Source of the DNA: UBA11612 sp963976395
Lineage (GTDB): Bacteria > Pseudomonadota > Alphaproteobacteria > Rhodospirillales > Rhodospirillaceae
NCBI GenBank assembly: GCA_963976395.1
Contig: CAXBLG010000061.1
Coordinates: 1-20,976, forward strand
Length of the DNA: 20,976 nucleotides
Direction: 5' to 3'
The position numbers were made by a program, and so were the translations under genes. Positions 7,330-14,846 of the stretch are shown here, piece by piece. Under the pieces are notes generated by a model that saw only the letters and a program-made list of their open reading frames with translations, was not told where the DNA came from and searched no databases. Every line of letters starts with the position of its first letter. Within the stretch, counting starts at the first letter, position 1.

Positions 7330-8538
7330 TCAGTTGAGGGGGATCACAAGCACCGTTTCACCGGGGTTTGAGGCGTGTGCATGGGGTGGGCGGATAATTA
7401 GGCCATTCGCCTGAGCGAGGGCTGCCACCAACGCGCTGTCTTGCTTTGGAAGCGGTGACACTATGGGCAGGTCGTTTTCGCTGCGGCGCAACACGGCCCG
7501 AATGTAGTCTTCCCGGTCGTCGTTTGCCTTCAGCGAAGTCTCGAGGCGTGCGGTGATGGTGTCAGGTGGGTTCCCGGGTAATCCCTGCAAGACCTCAAGG
7601 GCCGGACCAAGAAAGAGGGTGGCGCAAACCATAGCCGACACTGGATTCCCGGGAAGGCCCAAAAACGGCATGTCCTGAATTTGACCGAAAAGGAGGGGTT
7701 TGCCCGGCCGCATGGCAATCTTATGAAAGTGAATTTGCAGGCCTTCTTCGCCAGCCGCGCGTTTTACCAAATCGTGTTCGCCGACGGATACCCCGCCTGT
7801 CGTTACAAGCAAGTCGAGTGAACCGGTGCGGCTTATGGCACCGCGGAGTGCGCTAAGGTCGTCAGGCACCACACCAAGGTTGATGGCCTGACCACCATGA
7901 GATTCAACAAATGCACATAGGCCCGGGCCATTGGCCGAGACGATCTGGCCTTCGGATAGGGGGGCACCCGGCAATGCAATTTCATCGCCTGTCGAAAGAA
8001 CTCCTATTCGCGGTCGCCGAAATACCATGATGTCGGGAAGATTCATGGCGGCGAGCAGGCCAATGTCCCGAGCGGTTAAGCGATGTGGAGCTCTCAGGAG
8101 CGTTTCGCCAGCGCGGAAGTCTTGAGCTTGGGGGCGAATATTTTTCCCCGGCGAAGCAGAGTCGTTTATGGACACAGTCCCGTTACCGGTCGTTGTGTTC
8201 TCTTGAATAATAACCGCATCTGCGGCTGCGGGAACATAAGCCCCGGTAAAAATACGAACACATTCACCTGCGTTTAAGTCGCCGTCCCATGGCCGGCCCG
8301 CAGCGGACTCACCAACTACTTTTAGGGTTGTGGGTGAGGTTGTGAGATCGGCGAGGCGGATGGCATATCCATCCATGGCCGAGACATTAGCAGGAGGGTG
8401 AGTTACACGAGCAACCGCATCCTCCGCAAGTACGCGGCCCAGTGCGCCGTTTAGTTCGACAGATTCAATATCAACGGTCTTGAGGCGGGAGACGATCATA
8501 TGACGCGCGTCGGCTACGGGGAGTAGGGGCGCGGACAT
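7330..8538 (-). CDS. moeA: Molybdopterin molybdenumtransferase MoeA
   Basis: The 402-residue product inserts molybdenum into adenylylated molybdopterin, the last common step of Mo-cofactor synthesis in the cytoplasm. Family motifs are seen in order: MDGYA (55-59), the GAYVPAAADAVI region, STGDEI, TTGGVSVGEHD of the MoCF-like domain, RPGKPLLFG and GLPGNPVS, with a C-terminal domain IV. Start: the frame is open to 8622 inside moaC, but the ATG at 8536-8538 lies four bases after the moaC stop with AGGA eight bases before it. It also gives the usual N-terminus (PVADARHMI). It is the last gene of trpG-trpD-trpC-moaC-moeA. Confidence 0.96.
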   Translation of the reverse strand: MSAPLLPVADARHMIVSRLKTVDIESVELNGALGRVLAEDAVARVTHPPANVSAMDGYAIRLADLTTSPTTLKVVGESAAGRPWDGDLNAGECVRIFTGAYVPAAADAVIIQENTTTGNGTVSINDSASPGKNIRPQAQDFRAGETLLRAPHRLTARDIGLLAAMNLPDIMVFRRPRIGVLSTGDEIALPGAPLSEGQIVSANGPGLCAFVESHGGQAINLGVVPDDLSALRGAISRTGSLDLLVTTGGVSVGEHDLVKRAAGEEGLQIHFHKIAMRPGKPLLFGQIQDMPFLGLPGNPVSAMVCATLFLGPALEVLQGLPGNPPDTITARLETSLKANDDREDYIRAVLRRSENDLPIVSPLPKQDSALVAALAQANGLIIRPPHAHASNPGETVLVIPLN

Positions 8539-8542
8539 AGTG

Positions 8543-9043
8543 TTAATCCTGGGTGAATGTGCCCGACTTGCCGCCGGATTTCTTTGCCAGACGGATGTCG
8601 GTGATATGCATACTGCGATCAACCGATTTGCACATATCGTAAACCGTGAGTGCTGCTGCGGACACTGCCGTTAAGGCTTCCATTTCCACGCCAGTTTGAC
8701 CGGTTAATTTGCAAGTCGCAGTAATGTGTACGGCACTCGCTTTTTTATCGCAGTCGAGATCTACGGCAACGGACGATAGAGCGACGGGGTGGCATAGAGG
8801 AATTAAATCCGGTGTTCGTTTTGCAGCCATAATACCTGCGAGTTGGGCGACAGCGAGAACGTCTCCCTTTTTCAACTTGCCGCTTGCAATCAACGCAACA
8901 GTGGCCGGTTGCATGTGGACTGATCCTTTCGCCACGGCTAGGCGTGCGGTTGAGGCCTTCGCAGATACATCGACCATGATCGCGTTGCCTTGTGCATCGA
9001 AGTGCGTGAAGTTTTTCTTCGGTTTGTTTTTTGGTTTAGGCAT
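8543..9043 (-). CDS. moaC: Cyclic pyranopterin monophosphate synthase MoaC
   Basis: The 166-residue enzyme works with MoaA to form cyclic pyranopterin monophosphate, the first intermediate of molybdopterin synthesis. Motifs seen are MVDVSAK near the N-terminus, LIPLCHP with the active-site His, and GVEMEALTAVSAAALTVYDMCK with conserved Glu and Asp, followed by the C-terminal Lys-rich loop (LAKKSGGKSG). The N-terminus has an extra Lys-rich stretch (KPKNKPKKN). Start: the ATG at 9041-9043 overlaps the trpC stop by eight bases and gives the standard family length; the longer open frame runs into trpC. The overlap implies coupled translation with trpC. Confidence 0.96.
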   Translation of the reverse strand: MPKPKNKPKKNFTHFDAQGNAIMVDVSAKASTARLAVAKGSVHMQPATVALIASGKLKKGDVLAVAQLAGIMAAKRTPDLIPLCHPVALSSVAVDLDCDKKASAVHITATCKLTGQTGVEMEALTAVSAAALTVYDMCKSVDRSMHITDIRLAKKSGGKSGTFTQD

Positions 9044-9842
9044 ACGCGTGTCCCGTTTTAACGAGCGCGCGGGTTGCCGATTCAACATCAGCTTGGCGCA
9101 TAAGAGATTCACCGATCAGAAATCTCCGTGCGCCGGATCTTGCCATACGTGCCAAATCATTCGGGCTTTTTAACCCGCTTTCTGCAATCAATACGCGGTC
9201 TTTCGGCAGTAGCGCCGCTAACCGTTCCGTGACCGCCAAGTCCGTTTGAAGTGTTTTTAAATTACGGTTGTTCACGCCAATGAGCGTCGATTTTAATTTC
9301 AAGGCGCGTTCGAGTTCGTGTTCATTGTGAACTTCTATGAGAACTGCCAATCCGAAAGTATCAGCATAGGATTCCATTTCGGCTGCCACAGTGTCTTCTA
9401 GTGCCGCGATGATTAGTAGAATGCAATCAGCTCCTATCGCACGGGCCTCGGCAACTTGATAAGGCTCGAGCATAAAATCCTTGCGAAGAACGGGGAGACC
9501 AACCGCCGATCTAGCGTCCTGAAGATAGGCATCTTGACCGGAAAAGTGATCTTCCTCTGTTAGAACACTAAGACATGCCGCGCCGCCACGTTCATAGGCC
9601 TGGGCCAATTGAGCAGGATTAAAGTCTGCACGTATCAGCCCTGCTGAAGGCGAGGCCTTTTTGATCTCAGCAATAAGAGCGAAATCTCCGTCGGCGACCT
9701 TTGCCTTTAGAGCCGCCGCAAAGTTGCGCACCGGCAACGCATGTTTCGCCGCAGTTTCAACGGCTGCAAGGGGAGTCTGCGATTTACGGAGAGCGACGGC
9801 GTCTCTTTTAACCGCACATATTTTAGAGAGTACATCACTCAC
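9036..9842 (-). CDS. trpC: Indole-3-glycerol-phosphate synthase
   Basis: The 268-residue (beta/alpha)8 enzyme closes the indole ring of CdRP in tryptophan synthesis. Motifs are LIAEIKKASPSAG (catalytic Glu and Lys), VLRKDFM (Lys), IGVNNRNLKT and IAESGL near the phosphate site. It is monofunctional, with no TrpF domain fused. The start codon is GTG, sharing a 4-base GTGA overlap with the trpD stop, so it is translationally coupled. The downstream end overlaps moaC. Confidence 0.97.
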   Translation of the reverse strand: MSDVLSKICAVKRDAVALRKSQTPLAAVETAAKHALPVRNFAAALKAKVADGDFALIAEIKKASPSAGLIRADFNPAQLAQAYERGGAACLSVLTEEDHFSGQDAYLQDARSAVGLPVLRKDFMLEPYQVAEARAIGADCILLIIAALEDTVAAEMESYADTFGLAVLIEVHNEHELERALKLKSTLIGVNNRNLKTLQTDLAVTERLAALLPKDRVLIAESGLKSPNDLARMARSGARRFLIGESLMRQADVESATRALVKTGHAYA

Positions 9843-10861
9843 GGTGCTCGCCCATGAGATATAGCGGCCAGAGCCGCCAGTGTTTTTGCAGCTTTTCCGC
9901 TCATGATGGCATCAAGCGCCATTTCGGCACCGGCTTTTATGTTTGGCACCTTATCGGCAATCACCAATGCTGCGCCGGCATTCAAAACAACGATGTCACG
10001 GTAAGGTCCGCCTCGACCATGCAAGAGACTTTTGAGTGCGGAGGCGTTGGTTTCAATATCACCGCCTTTTAGGTCTTCAAGTTTGGCGCGCTTCAATCCC
10101 ACATCCTCGGGCACGATTTCGAAGGTGTTGATTTTGCCGGCATTGAGTTCAGCAACGAAAGTCGCTCCGGTTGTTGTGATCTCGTCCAGGCCGTCACTGC
10201 CATGTACGACCCAGGCTCGTTCAGACCCAAGCCGGGCGAGAGTTTCGACCATGGGGACGATCCAATTTTGTGAAAAAACACCTAGCAACTGGCGCTTCGC
10301 CCCCGCTGGATTGGAGAGCGGACCGATAAGATTAAAAATCGTTCGTGTACCAAGCTCCTGGCGGATCGGCGCTACATGTTTAGTTGCGCTGTGGTGACGT
10401 TGCGCGAACAAAAATCCAATGTTGGCATCGCGCATAGCACGCGCGGTCATCTCGGGCGTAGCATCCAGATTAACCCCAAGGGCCGCCAAGACGTCGGCGG
10501 TTCCGGACTTCGAGGACATTGCGCGGTTGCCGTGTTTGGCCACGGGAACGCCACAGGCCGCTGTGACCAACGCGGCGGCCGTGGAGATGTTGAATGTTCC
10601 GGTACCATCGCCGCCGGTGCCGCAAGTATCGATGGCACCTGGAGGGGCTTCAACTTTCAAGCATTTGGCGCGCATGATGCGAGCTGCGCCGGTTAACTCG
10701 GCAATACTTTCGCCGCGCACACGCAATCCCATGAGAAAGGCGCCAACCTGAGCTGGTGTCGCGGTGCCGGACATAAGGGACTCAAATGCCGCTTCGGCAT
10801 CGGCCTCACTGAGTTCTCCGCCATCGGCGATTTTACTCAAATAGGGTTTGAAATCTGTCAT
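9839..10861 (-). CDS. trpD: Anthranilate phosphoribosyltransferase
   Basis: The 340-residue enzyme joins anthranilate to PRPP. Motifs are CGTGGDGTGTFNIST (PRPP and Mg binding, ~82-95), KHGNRAMSSKSG, RHHSATKHVAPIRQELGTRT (anthranilate site) and NLIGPLSNPA. It is a normal-length stand-alone TrpD, not fused to TrpG. Its ATG overlaps the trpG stop in ATGA, and its stop overlaps the trpC GTG. Confidence 0.97.
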   Translation of the reverse strand: MTDFKPYLSKIADGGELSEADAEAAFESLMSGTATPAQVGAFLMGLRVRGESIAELTGAARIMRAKCLKVEAPPGAIDTCGTGGDGTGTFNISTAAALVTAACGVPVAKHGNRAMSSKSGTADVLAALGVNLDATPEMTARAMRDANIGFLFAQRHHSATKHVAPIRQELGTRTIFNLIGPLSNPAGAKRQLLGVFSQNWIVPMVETLARLGSERAWVVHGSDGLDEITTTGATFVAELNAGKINTFEIVPEDVGLKRAKLEDLKGGDIETNASALKSLLHGRGGPYRDIVVLNAGAALVIADKVPNIKAGAEMALDAIMSGKAAKTLAALAAISHGRAP

Positions 10862-11505
10862 GGACTTGCAGAAGAAACTGTTGTGATTTGAGACAAATAC
10901 GGTGGTGGTGGTTCAGGCAGAGCCTCCAATCCCGTTGCAACCAGGAAATTCCGTAAAATGCGATGGCCGTATTGGGAAGCGATACTTTCGGGATGGAACT
11001 GTACGCTGGTTATGGGGAGCGTGCGGTGCGCTAATCCCATAATAAGGCCGTCGTCTGATTCTGCCGTGATTTCCAATTCGGCAGGGAGCGTGTCGCGCTC
11101 GACAACCAACGAATGATAGCGCGTGGCCGTGAAGGGTGTCGGTATATCTGCAAACATTGAGTGGCCCGTGTGCGAGACCGTACTCACTTTACCGTGCATG
11201 GGTTGGGGCGCACGCACGACCTTGCCGCCAAAAGCCTGGCCAATGGACTGAAGACCTAGGCAGACCCCAAATATAGGGATTATTTTGGCGGCGGCTTTGA
11301 TCAGTGGCACGCATATGCCGGCCCGATCTGGATCGCAGGGGCCGGGCGAGAGGATAATGCCCGCCGGTTTCATCGCGAGAACTTCGTCCACCGAGATCTT
11401 GTCATTGCGGTGTACAAGCACATCGGCGCCAAGTTCGCCGAGAAAATGCCACAAGTTGTATGTAAAGCTGTCGTAGTTATCGATCAGAAGGTATTGCGCG
11501 GTCAT
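10858..11505 (-). CDS. trpG: Anthranilate synthase component II (glutamine amidotransferase)
   Basis: The 215-residue class I amidotransferase supplies ammonia from glutamine to TrpE. The triad is visible: Cys82 in FGVCLGLQ, with His171 and Glu173 in VQFHPES. The N-terminal LLIDNYDSFTYNL is typical. PabA-type use in folate synthesis is also possible, as one TrpG often serves both, but the place before trpD favours tryptophan. A C-terminal extension after ~195 is Pro-rich and poorly conserved. It is the first gene of the operon. The ATG at 11505 is preceded by CAGGG at eight-base spacing, and this ribosome site lies in a region able to pair with the upstream leader ORF (see 11506-11641). Confidence 0.96.
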   Translation of the reverse strand: MTAQYLLIDNYDSFTYNLWHFLGELGADVLVHRNDKISVDEVLAMKPAGIILSPGPCDPDRAGICVPLIKAAAKIIPIFGVCLGLQSIGQAFGGKVVRAPQPMHGKVSTVSHTGHSMFADIPTPFTATRYHSLVVERDTLPAELEITAESDDGLIMGLAHRTLPITSVQFHPESIASQYGHRILRNFLVATGLEALPEPPPPYLSQITTVSSASP

Positions 11506-11575
11506 AAATTTGGCCCTGCCGCCATCAGACGGCTCTGTTACTTTAGGGGCAACATGCCCCCGGCTGAGGGTAGCG
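11506..11575 (-). promoter_or_regulatory. Putative trp attenuation/translation-control region
   Basis: Read on the minus strand, this stretch has a 6-bp hairpin GGGGCA-TGT-TGCCCC (11560-11546), then CAGAGCC (11537-11531). A second hairpin, GCCGTC-TGAT-GGCGGC (11533-11518, one G-U pair), abuts the trpG ribosome site. The leader Trp-codon segment TTTGGCTCTG (11601-11592) can pair with CAGGGCCAAA (11518-11509, ten pairs with one G-U), which covers the trpG Shine-Dalgarno, or with CAGAGCC. These pairings are mutually exclusive. There is no U-run after any hairpin, so control of translation fits better than a terminator. Confidence 0.55.
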
Positions 11576-11641
11576 TCAAGGCAAGCAGTGCCAGAGCCAA
11601 AAAAGCAGGATTTGTGCCCCGATGGACCTTTGTGTGGTCAT
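11576..11641 (-). CDS. trpL: Probable trp leader peptide (21 aa, Trp-Leu-Trp)
   Basis: A 22-codon ORF runs ATG (11641-11639) to TGA (11578-11576). It encodes MTTQRSIGAQ...LLFWLWHCLP with Trp codons at 11599-11597 and 11593-11591. It lies on the trpG strand and ends 70 bases before trpG. Two near-adjacent Trp codons in a short peptide directly before a trp gene is the classic sign of a leader for ribosome-stalling control. The ribosome site is modest (GGGG about ten bases before the ATG). No homologue comparison was possible, so the call rests on position, length and Trp codons. Confidence 0.72.
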   Translation of the reverse strand: MTTQRSIGAQILLFWLWHCLP

Positions 11642-11657
11642 AGTTTAGATACCCCAC

Positions 11658-11693
11658 TGGATGCAATATAGAGCGGCAAATGGCGAGTACTGA
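11658..11693 (-). promoter_or_regulatory. Possible promoter of the trpL-trpGDC-moaC-moeA operon
   Basis: A TATATT -10-like hexamer is read on the minus strand at 11670-11665, about 25 bases before the leader ATG. The -35 is poor (TTCAGT at 18 bases). It would overlap the start of the divergent gene at 11680. This is a weak call based on position and the -10 only. Confidence 0.25.
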
Positions 11694-12771
11694 AAAGAAA
11701 CGTAAGAGCGGAAAGTCGCAAAAGGCTCCTATGGTGCGCCCGATATTTCTAGTGGCGGGCGCAGTTGCCCTTGTGGGGTTCGGCATAGTTATGGGGGCGA
11801 GCCTGGATTTCCTCACGCGTCCTGAACCGGTAAACGTCACTGATTCTGAGCAAGGATTGGGGCCAAAGCCAAGCCGGTCTCAGCCGTTTCGACCGCCGCA
11901 ATTCTTAAATGTTCAGCCTAACGGCGGCGATGATATCGCGGCAAACGAGCGCGTTCCCGAGTTTCTCGATACCGATTCAAATAGGGCATGGGCGCCGGTT
12001 CAGCCCGACCGATCAATAGGTCTGGACTCTCCCGTAATGGCCTATGCGGTTCCGAGTTCTGCACCATCAGATAAACCGGTTATTGCAATTGTCATCGATG
12101 ACATGGGGCTCGACCGTGCGCGGACCTTGAAAATGATGGAATTGGACGGACCGCTTACCGTCTCGCTCATGACCTACGCGCGCGGTTTGTCCGAGCTAAC
12201 AGAGACGGCCCATAAAGCCGGTCATGAGGTTATGGGACATCTGCCCATGGAGCCGATGGATTCCAACGAAAATCCCGGTCCGGGCGCTTTGCTGACCACT
12301 ATGGATGATGTCGCTATCAGGCAACACGTTGGCGACTATCTGGATAAGTGGCAGGGCTATGTGGGTATCAACAATCATATGGGCAGCAAATTTACGGCCG
12401 ATGCTGCACGAATGAGCGTGGTTATGGAAGAACTCAAGGCGCGCGGTCTCATGTGGCTTGATTCCAAGACCACAGTTGAGAGTGCTGGTACGGCGGCAGC
12501 AGCTGCGGCAAACGTGCCCTTTGTTGAGCGTGACGTTTTTCTCGACAATGTGGAAAGTGTTTCAGCTGTCCTTGAGCAACTGGCCCAGTTAGAGCAGACA
12601 GCGAAGTCGCGGGGATTTGCGATCGGAATTGGCCATCCTCACGATTCGACCATTCAAGCCCTTAAGCAATGGCTCCCTACGCTTCGCCGCACCGGTATTT
12701 CATTGGTTCCAGTTACCGAGATCCTGAAACGGCGCGAGCGGCAACAGGGTAAAAGTCGCGAAAATGGCTAA
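11680..12771 (+). CDS. Divergent polysaccharide deacetylase family protein (YibQ-like)
   Basis: The 363-residue protein starts with a Lys-rich cytoplasmic tail (1-16), one membrane helix (~20-42) and a Pro/Gln-rich linker (~45-130), followed by a divergent polysaccharide deacetylase domain (PF04748-like). Motifs are IAIVIDDMGLD (Asp140/Asp141), GHEVMGHLPMEPMD, GYVGINNHMGSKFTAD, LMWLDSKTT and FAIGIGHPH, giving the Asp and His residues expected for a metal-binding NodB-like fold. Family members are envelope proteins presumed to act on a cell-wall or surface polysaccharide; the substrate is not established. In many alphaproteobacteria this gene lies near ctpA; here it stands alone, divergent from trpG. 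GAG lies about six bases before the ATG. Confidence 0.88.
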   Translation: MASTEKKRKSGKSQKAPMVRPIFLVAGAVALVGFGIVMGASLDFLTRPEPVNVTDSEQGLGPKPSRSQPFRPPQFLNVQPNGGDDIAANERVPEFLDTDSNRAWAPVQPDRSIGLDSPVMAYAVPSSAPSDKPVIAIVIDDMGLDRARTLKMMELDGPLTVSLMTYARGLSELTETAHKAGHEVMGHLPMEPMDSNENPGPGALLTTMDDVAIRQHVGDYLDKWQGYVGINNHMGSKFTADAARMSVVMEELKARGLMWLDSKTTVESAGTAAAAAANVPFVERDVFLDNVESVSAVLEQLAQLEQTAKSRGFAIGIGHPHDSTIQALKQWLPTLRRTGISLVPVTEILKRRERQQGKSRENG

Positions 12772-12835
12772 CTGAGCTTCGGCGGGTTTCGTAACAATGT
12801 GTAAAGTCTTGATAAGCTTAGTGCGGCGTGGTGGA

Positions 12836-12864
12836 TTGACGCTCTAATACTGCTTTCATAGTCT
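12836..12864 (+). promoter_or_regulatory. Sigma70-like promoter of the small exported protein gene
   Basis: TTGACG (12836-12841), a 17-base spacer and TAGTCT (12859-12864) form a good -35 and a fair -10. They sit about 50 bases before the ATG at 12914. The rest of the 142-base gap after the deacetylase gene shows no clear terminator. Confidence 0.5.
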
Positions 12865-12913
12865 ACGTGGGTGTTCGTGTGCCGATGCGTAATATTGACG
12901 AGGATTTCGCTAA

Positions 12914-13273
12914 ATGAAGTACGTCATTGCTGCGGTTGCAGCCGTTGCCTTTGTATCCTCTTTGTCCGCATTATCTGCGGCTCAAGTTTTTGATCGCTCC
13001 TTTGTGAATGAGGTTCCTGACGAAGTTTCCGAACATCAAAAGGTATGTATGGAGCGGATTGCCGAAGAATGGTCGAAACCAGAGATCGGTGATGAAAACT
13101 ACACGCGGCTAAAGTTGAACATGGCTTTAAACCGCGTAGAAAATGGCCGGGAATCTGTGGTTTTTCGCGGTAGCGTGTTCAATCGGTTTTTGCAGCTTGA
13201 GCAGGAAGCGACGGTGACGTGCCGCATATCGGATCAACCACCGTATCTCGTTTCATTTCGTGTTGCCCGCTAG
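12914..13273 (+). CDS. Small exported protein of unknown function
   Basis: The 119-residue protein has a clear signal peptide (MKYVIAAVAAVAFVSSLSALSAA, cleavage near 23). The mature part of ~96 residues carries two cysteines, Cys45 and Cys103, likely a periplasmic disulfide. It is charged, with no membrane segment and no motif I recognise. GAGGA is placed nine bases before the ATG, and a plausible promoter lies upstream, so the gene looks real. It is convergent with trpE (23 bases between stops). Confidence 0.8.
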   Translation: MKYVIAAVAAVAFVSSLSALSAAQVFDRSFVNEVPDEVSEHQKVCMERIAEEWSKPEIGDENYTRLKLNMALNRVENGRESVVFRGSVFNRFLQLEQEATVTCRISDQPPYLVSFRVAR

Positions 13274-13296
13274 CCTGAGGGTCATTGCTGACTAGG

Positions 13297-14805
13297 TTAA
13301 GCGGCGTTTCCACCCGAAAAAAATCGGACAGCCTCTTCTGCCGCATCCACTAGCGCTCCGGCCTTATTGTTACTTTCCTGGAATTCAGATTCTGGATCGC
13401 TGTCGGCGACTACGCCGCCGCCGGCCTGAATAATAACCTCTCCGTCTTTAACGAGTGCTGTGCGCAGCGCGATGCAGGTGTCCATATCACCATTCGATGA
13501 GAGGTAGCCTATGGCGCCGGCGTAAAATCCGCGGCGCTCGGACTCTAGTTCGTCGATGATTTCCATCGCACGGATTTTTGGAGCCCCGGACACAGTCCCG
13601 GCCGGAAATCCGGCCATCAGCGCGTCCATCGCATCATGTGCTGGATCAATCTCTCCTTCGACATTCGAGACAATGTGCATAACATGACTATAGTATTCGA
13701 CAATCATTTGCTCGGTGACTTTCACAGTGCCGGTTTTACATACCCGGCCCACATCGTTTCGACCGAGATCGAGAAGCATCAAATGCTCTGCCCTCTCTTT
13801 CGGATCTGCCAATAATTCTTCGGCGAGGGCTTGATCTTCCTCAGCGGTTTTTCCGCGCGGCCGCGTTCCCGCAATCGGGCGGATGGTAACTTTTCCGTCG
13901 CGCAAGCGAACGAGTATTTCAGGGCTCGATCCAACTATGGAAAACCCTTCTAGGTTCAAATGAAATAAGAACGGCGAGGGGTTCAGGCGTCGCAGGGAGC
14001 GGTATAAAGAAAACGACGGGAGTGCGAAGGGAAGACGAAAGCGCTGAGACGGTACGACTTGAAACACATCTCCGGCGCGAATGTACTCTTTCGCGCGTTG
14101 CACCATGTTGTGATAGCCGTCGCGGCCGGTGTTTGAGGCCGGACCATCAAACCGAACAGACGGGTTCAGTGCAGAGTGTGGCACGGATTTATCCAGGGCC
14201 GCTACAGTATCAAAAATGCGTTGTTGTCCGTCTGTATACGCAATATCGGCATTCAAACCGTCCTTCGGATAGATCGGCGTGACGATGGTTAAAACATCAT
14301 CGACATTGTCGAAGATAACTGTGACCGTCGGCCGCATGAACATGCCTTCGGGAATCCCGAGGGTGTCCGGGTTCTTGCACGGTATGTCTTCCACAAGTCG
14401 AATAGTGTCATATCCCATAAAGCCAATAAGTCCGGCGGCCATCGGAGGAATATGATCGGGCAAGTCGATGCGCGATTCTTCGATCAGCGCGCGAAGCGAT
14501 GCCAGAGCGGGTTTATCTTCGACGATATATTTAGGCGAGGTTGGCACTGCATCACGGCATAGTTCGGCCTGATTGCCGTTGCAGCGCCAGATGACATCCG
14601 GTTTCAGAGCGATGAATGAGTATCGCCCGCGGATAGCTCCGCCTTGCACGGATTCAAACAGAGCTGTGAAAGGTCGTTCTTGGCCGAGCTTGAGCATCGC
14701 CGAAACAGGCGTGTCCAGATCTGCGGGAAGCTCGCACCACATTACTTGGGTCCGGCCTGCAGTATAGGTGGAGGTAAATTCGGATCGGCCGGGGAAAATG
14801 TCCAT
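13297..14805 (-). CDS. trpE: Anthranilate synthase component I
   Basis: The 502-residue protein makes anthranilate from chorismate with TrpG. The N-terminal domain has the tryptophan feedback motif as LFESVQGGAIRGRYS (49-63), a variant of LLESxxxxxxxxxxS. The C-terminal chorismate-binding domain has DVFQVVPSQRF, NPSPFLFHL, GSSPEILVR, IAGTRPRG, DLGRNDVGRV, GFPAGTVSGAPKIRAMEIIDELE and QAGGGVVADSDPE. It is stand-alone, not a TrpEG fusion. Start: the ATG at 14805 gives the full N-terminal region expected before DLDTPVSAMLKL; its ribosome site is weak. It follows the ppiD-like gene by 41 bases on the same strand and lies about 1.8 kb from trpG, with two opposite-strand genes between. Confidence 0.97.
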   Translation of the reverse strand: MDIFPGRSEFTSTYTAGRTQVMWCELPADLDTPVSAMLKLGQERPFTALFESVQGGAIRGRYSFIALKPDVIWRCNGNQAELCRDAVPTSPKYIVEDKPALASLRALIEESRIDLPDHIPPMAAGLIGFMGYDTIRLVEDIPCKNPDTLGIPEGMFMRPTVTVIFDNVDDVLTIVTPIYPKDGLNADIAYTDGQQRIFDTVAALDKSVPHSALNPSVRFDGPASNTGRDGYHNMVQRAKEYIRAGDVFQVVPSQRFRLPFALPSFSLYRSLRRLNPSPFLFHLNLEGFSIVGSSPEILVRLRDGKVTIRPIAGTRPRGKTAEEDQALAEELLADPKERAEHLMLLDLGRNDVGRVCKTGTVKVTEQMIVEYYSHVMHIVSNVEGEIDPAHDAMDALMAGFPAGTVSGAPKIRAMEIIDELESERRGFYAGAIGYLSSNGDMDTCIALRTALVKDGEVIIQAGGGVVADSDPESEFQESNNKAGALVDAAEEAVRFFSGGNAA

Positions 14806-14819
14806 GAGTCAGCTTTCGT

Positions 14820-14840
14820 GCAGCGTGGGCGGAACGCTGC
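14820..14840 (-). repeat. Intercistronic inverted repeat before trpE
   Basis: A perfect 7-bp inverted repeat, GCAGCGT (14840-14834 on the minus strand) and ACGCTGC (14826-14820), has a 7-base loop. It lies between the ppiD-like stop and the trpE start, 15 bases before the ATG. There is no T-run after it, so it is not a terminator. It could stabilise mRNA or affect trpE translation. Confidence 0.4.
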
Positions 14841-14846
14841 CGCGTA

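Noticed and set aside
11546..11560. GGGGCA-TGT-TGCCCC hairpin as a classical trp attenuator terminator
   Set aside because: The minus-strand bases after the stem are TAAAGTAACAG, without a U-run, so intrinsic termination here is unlikely.
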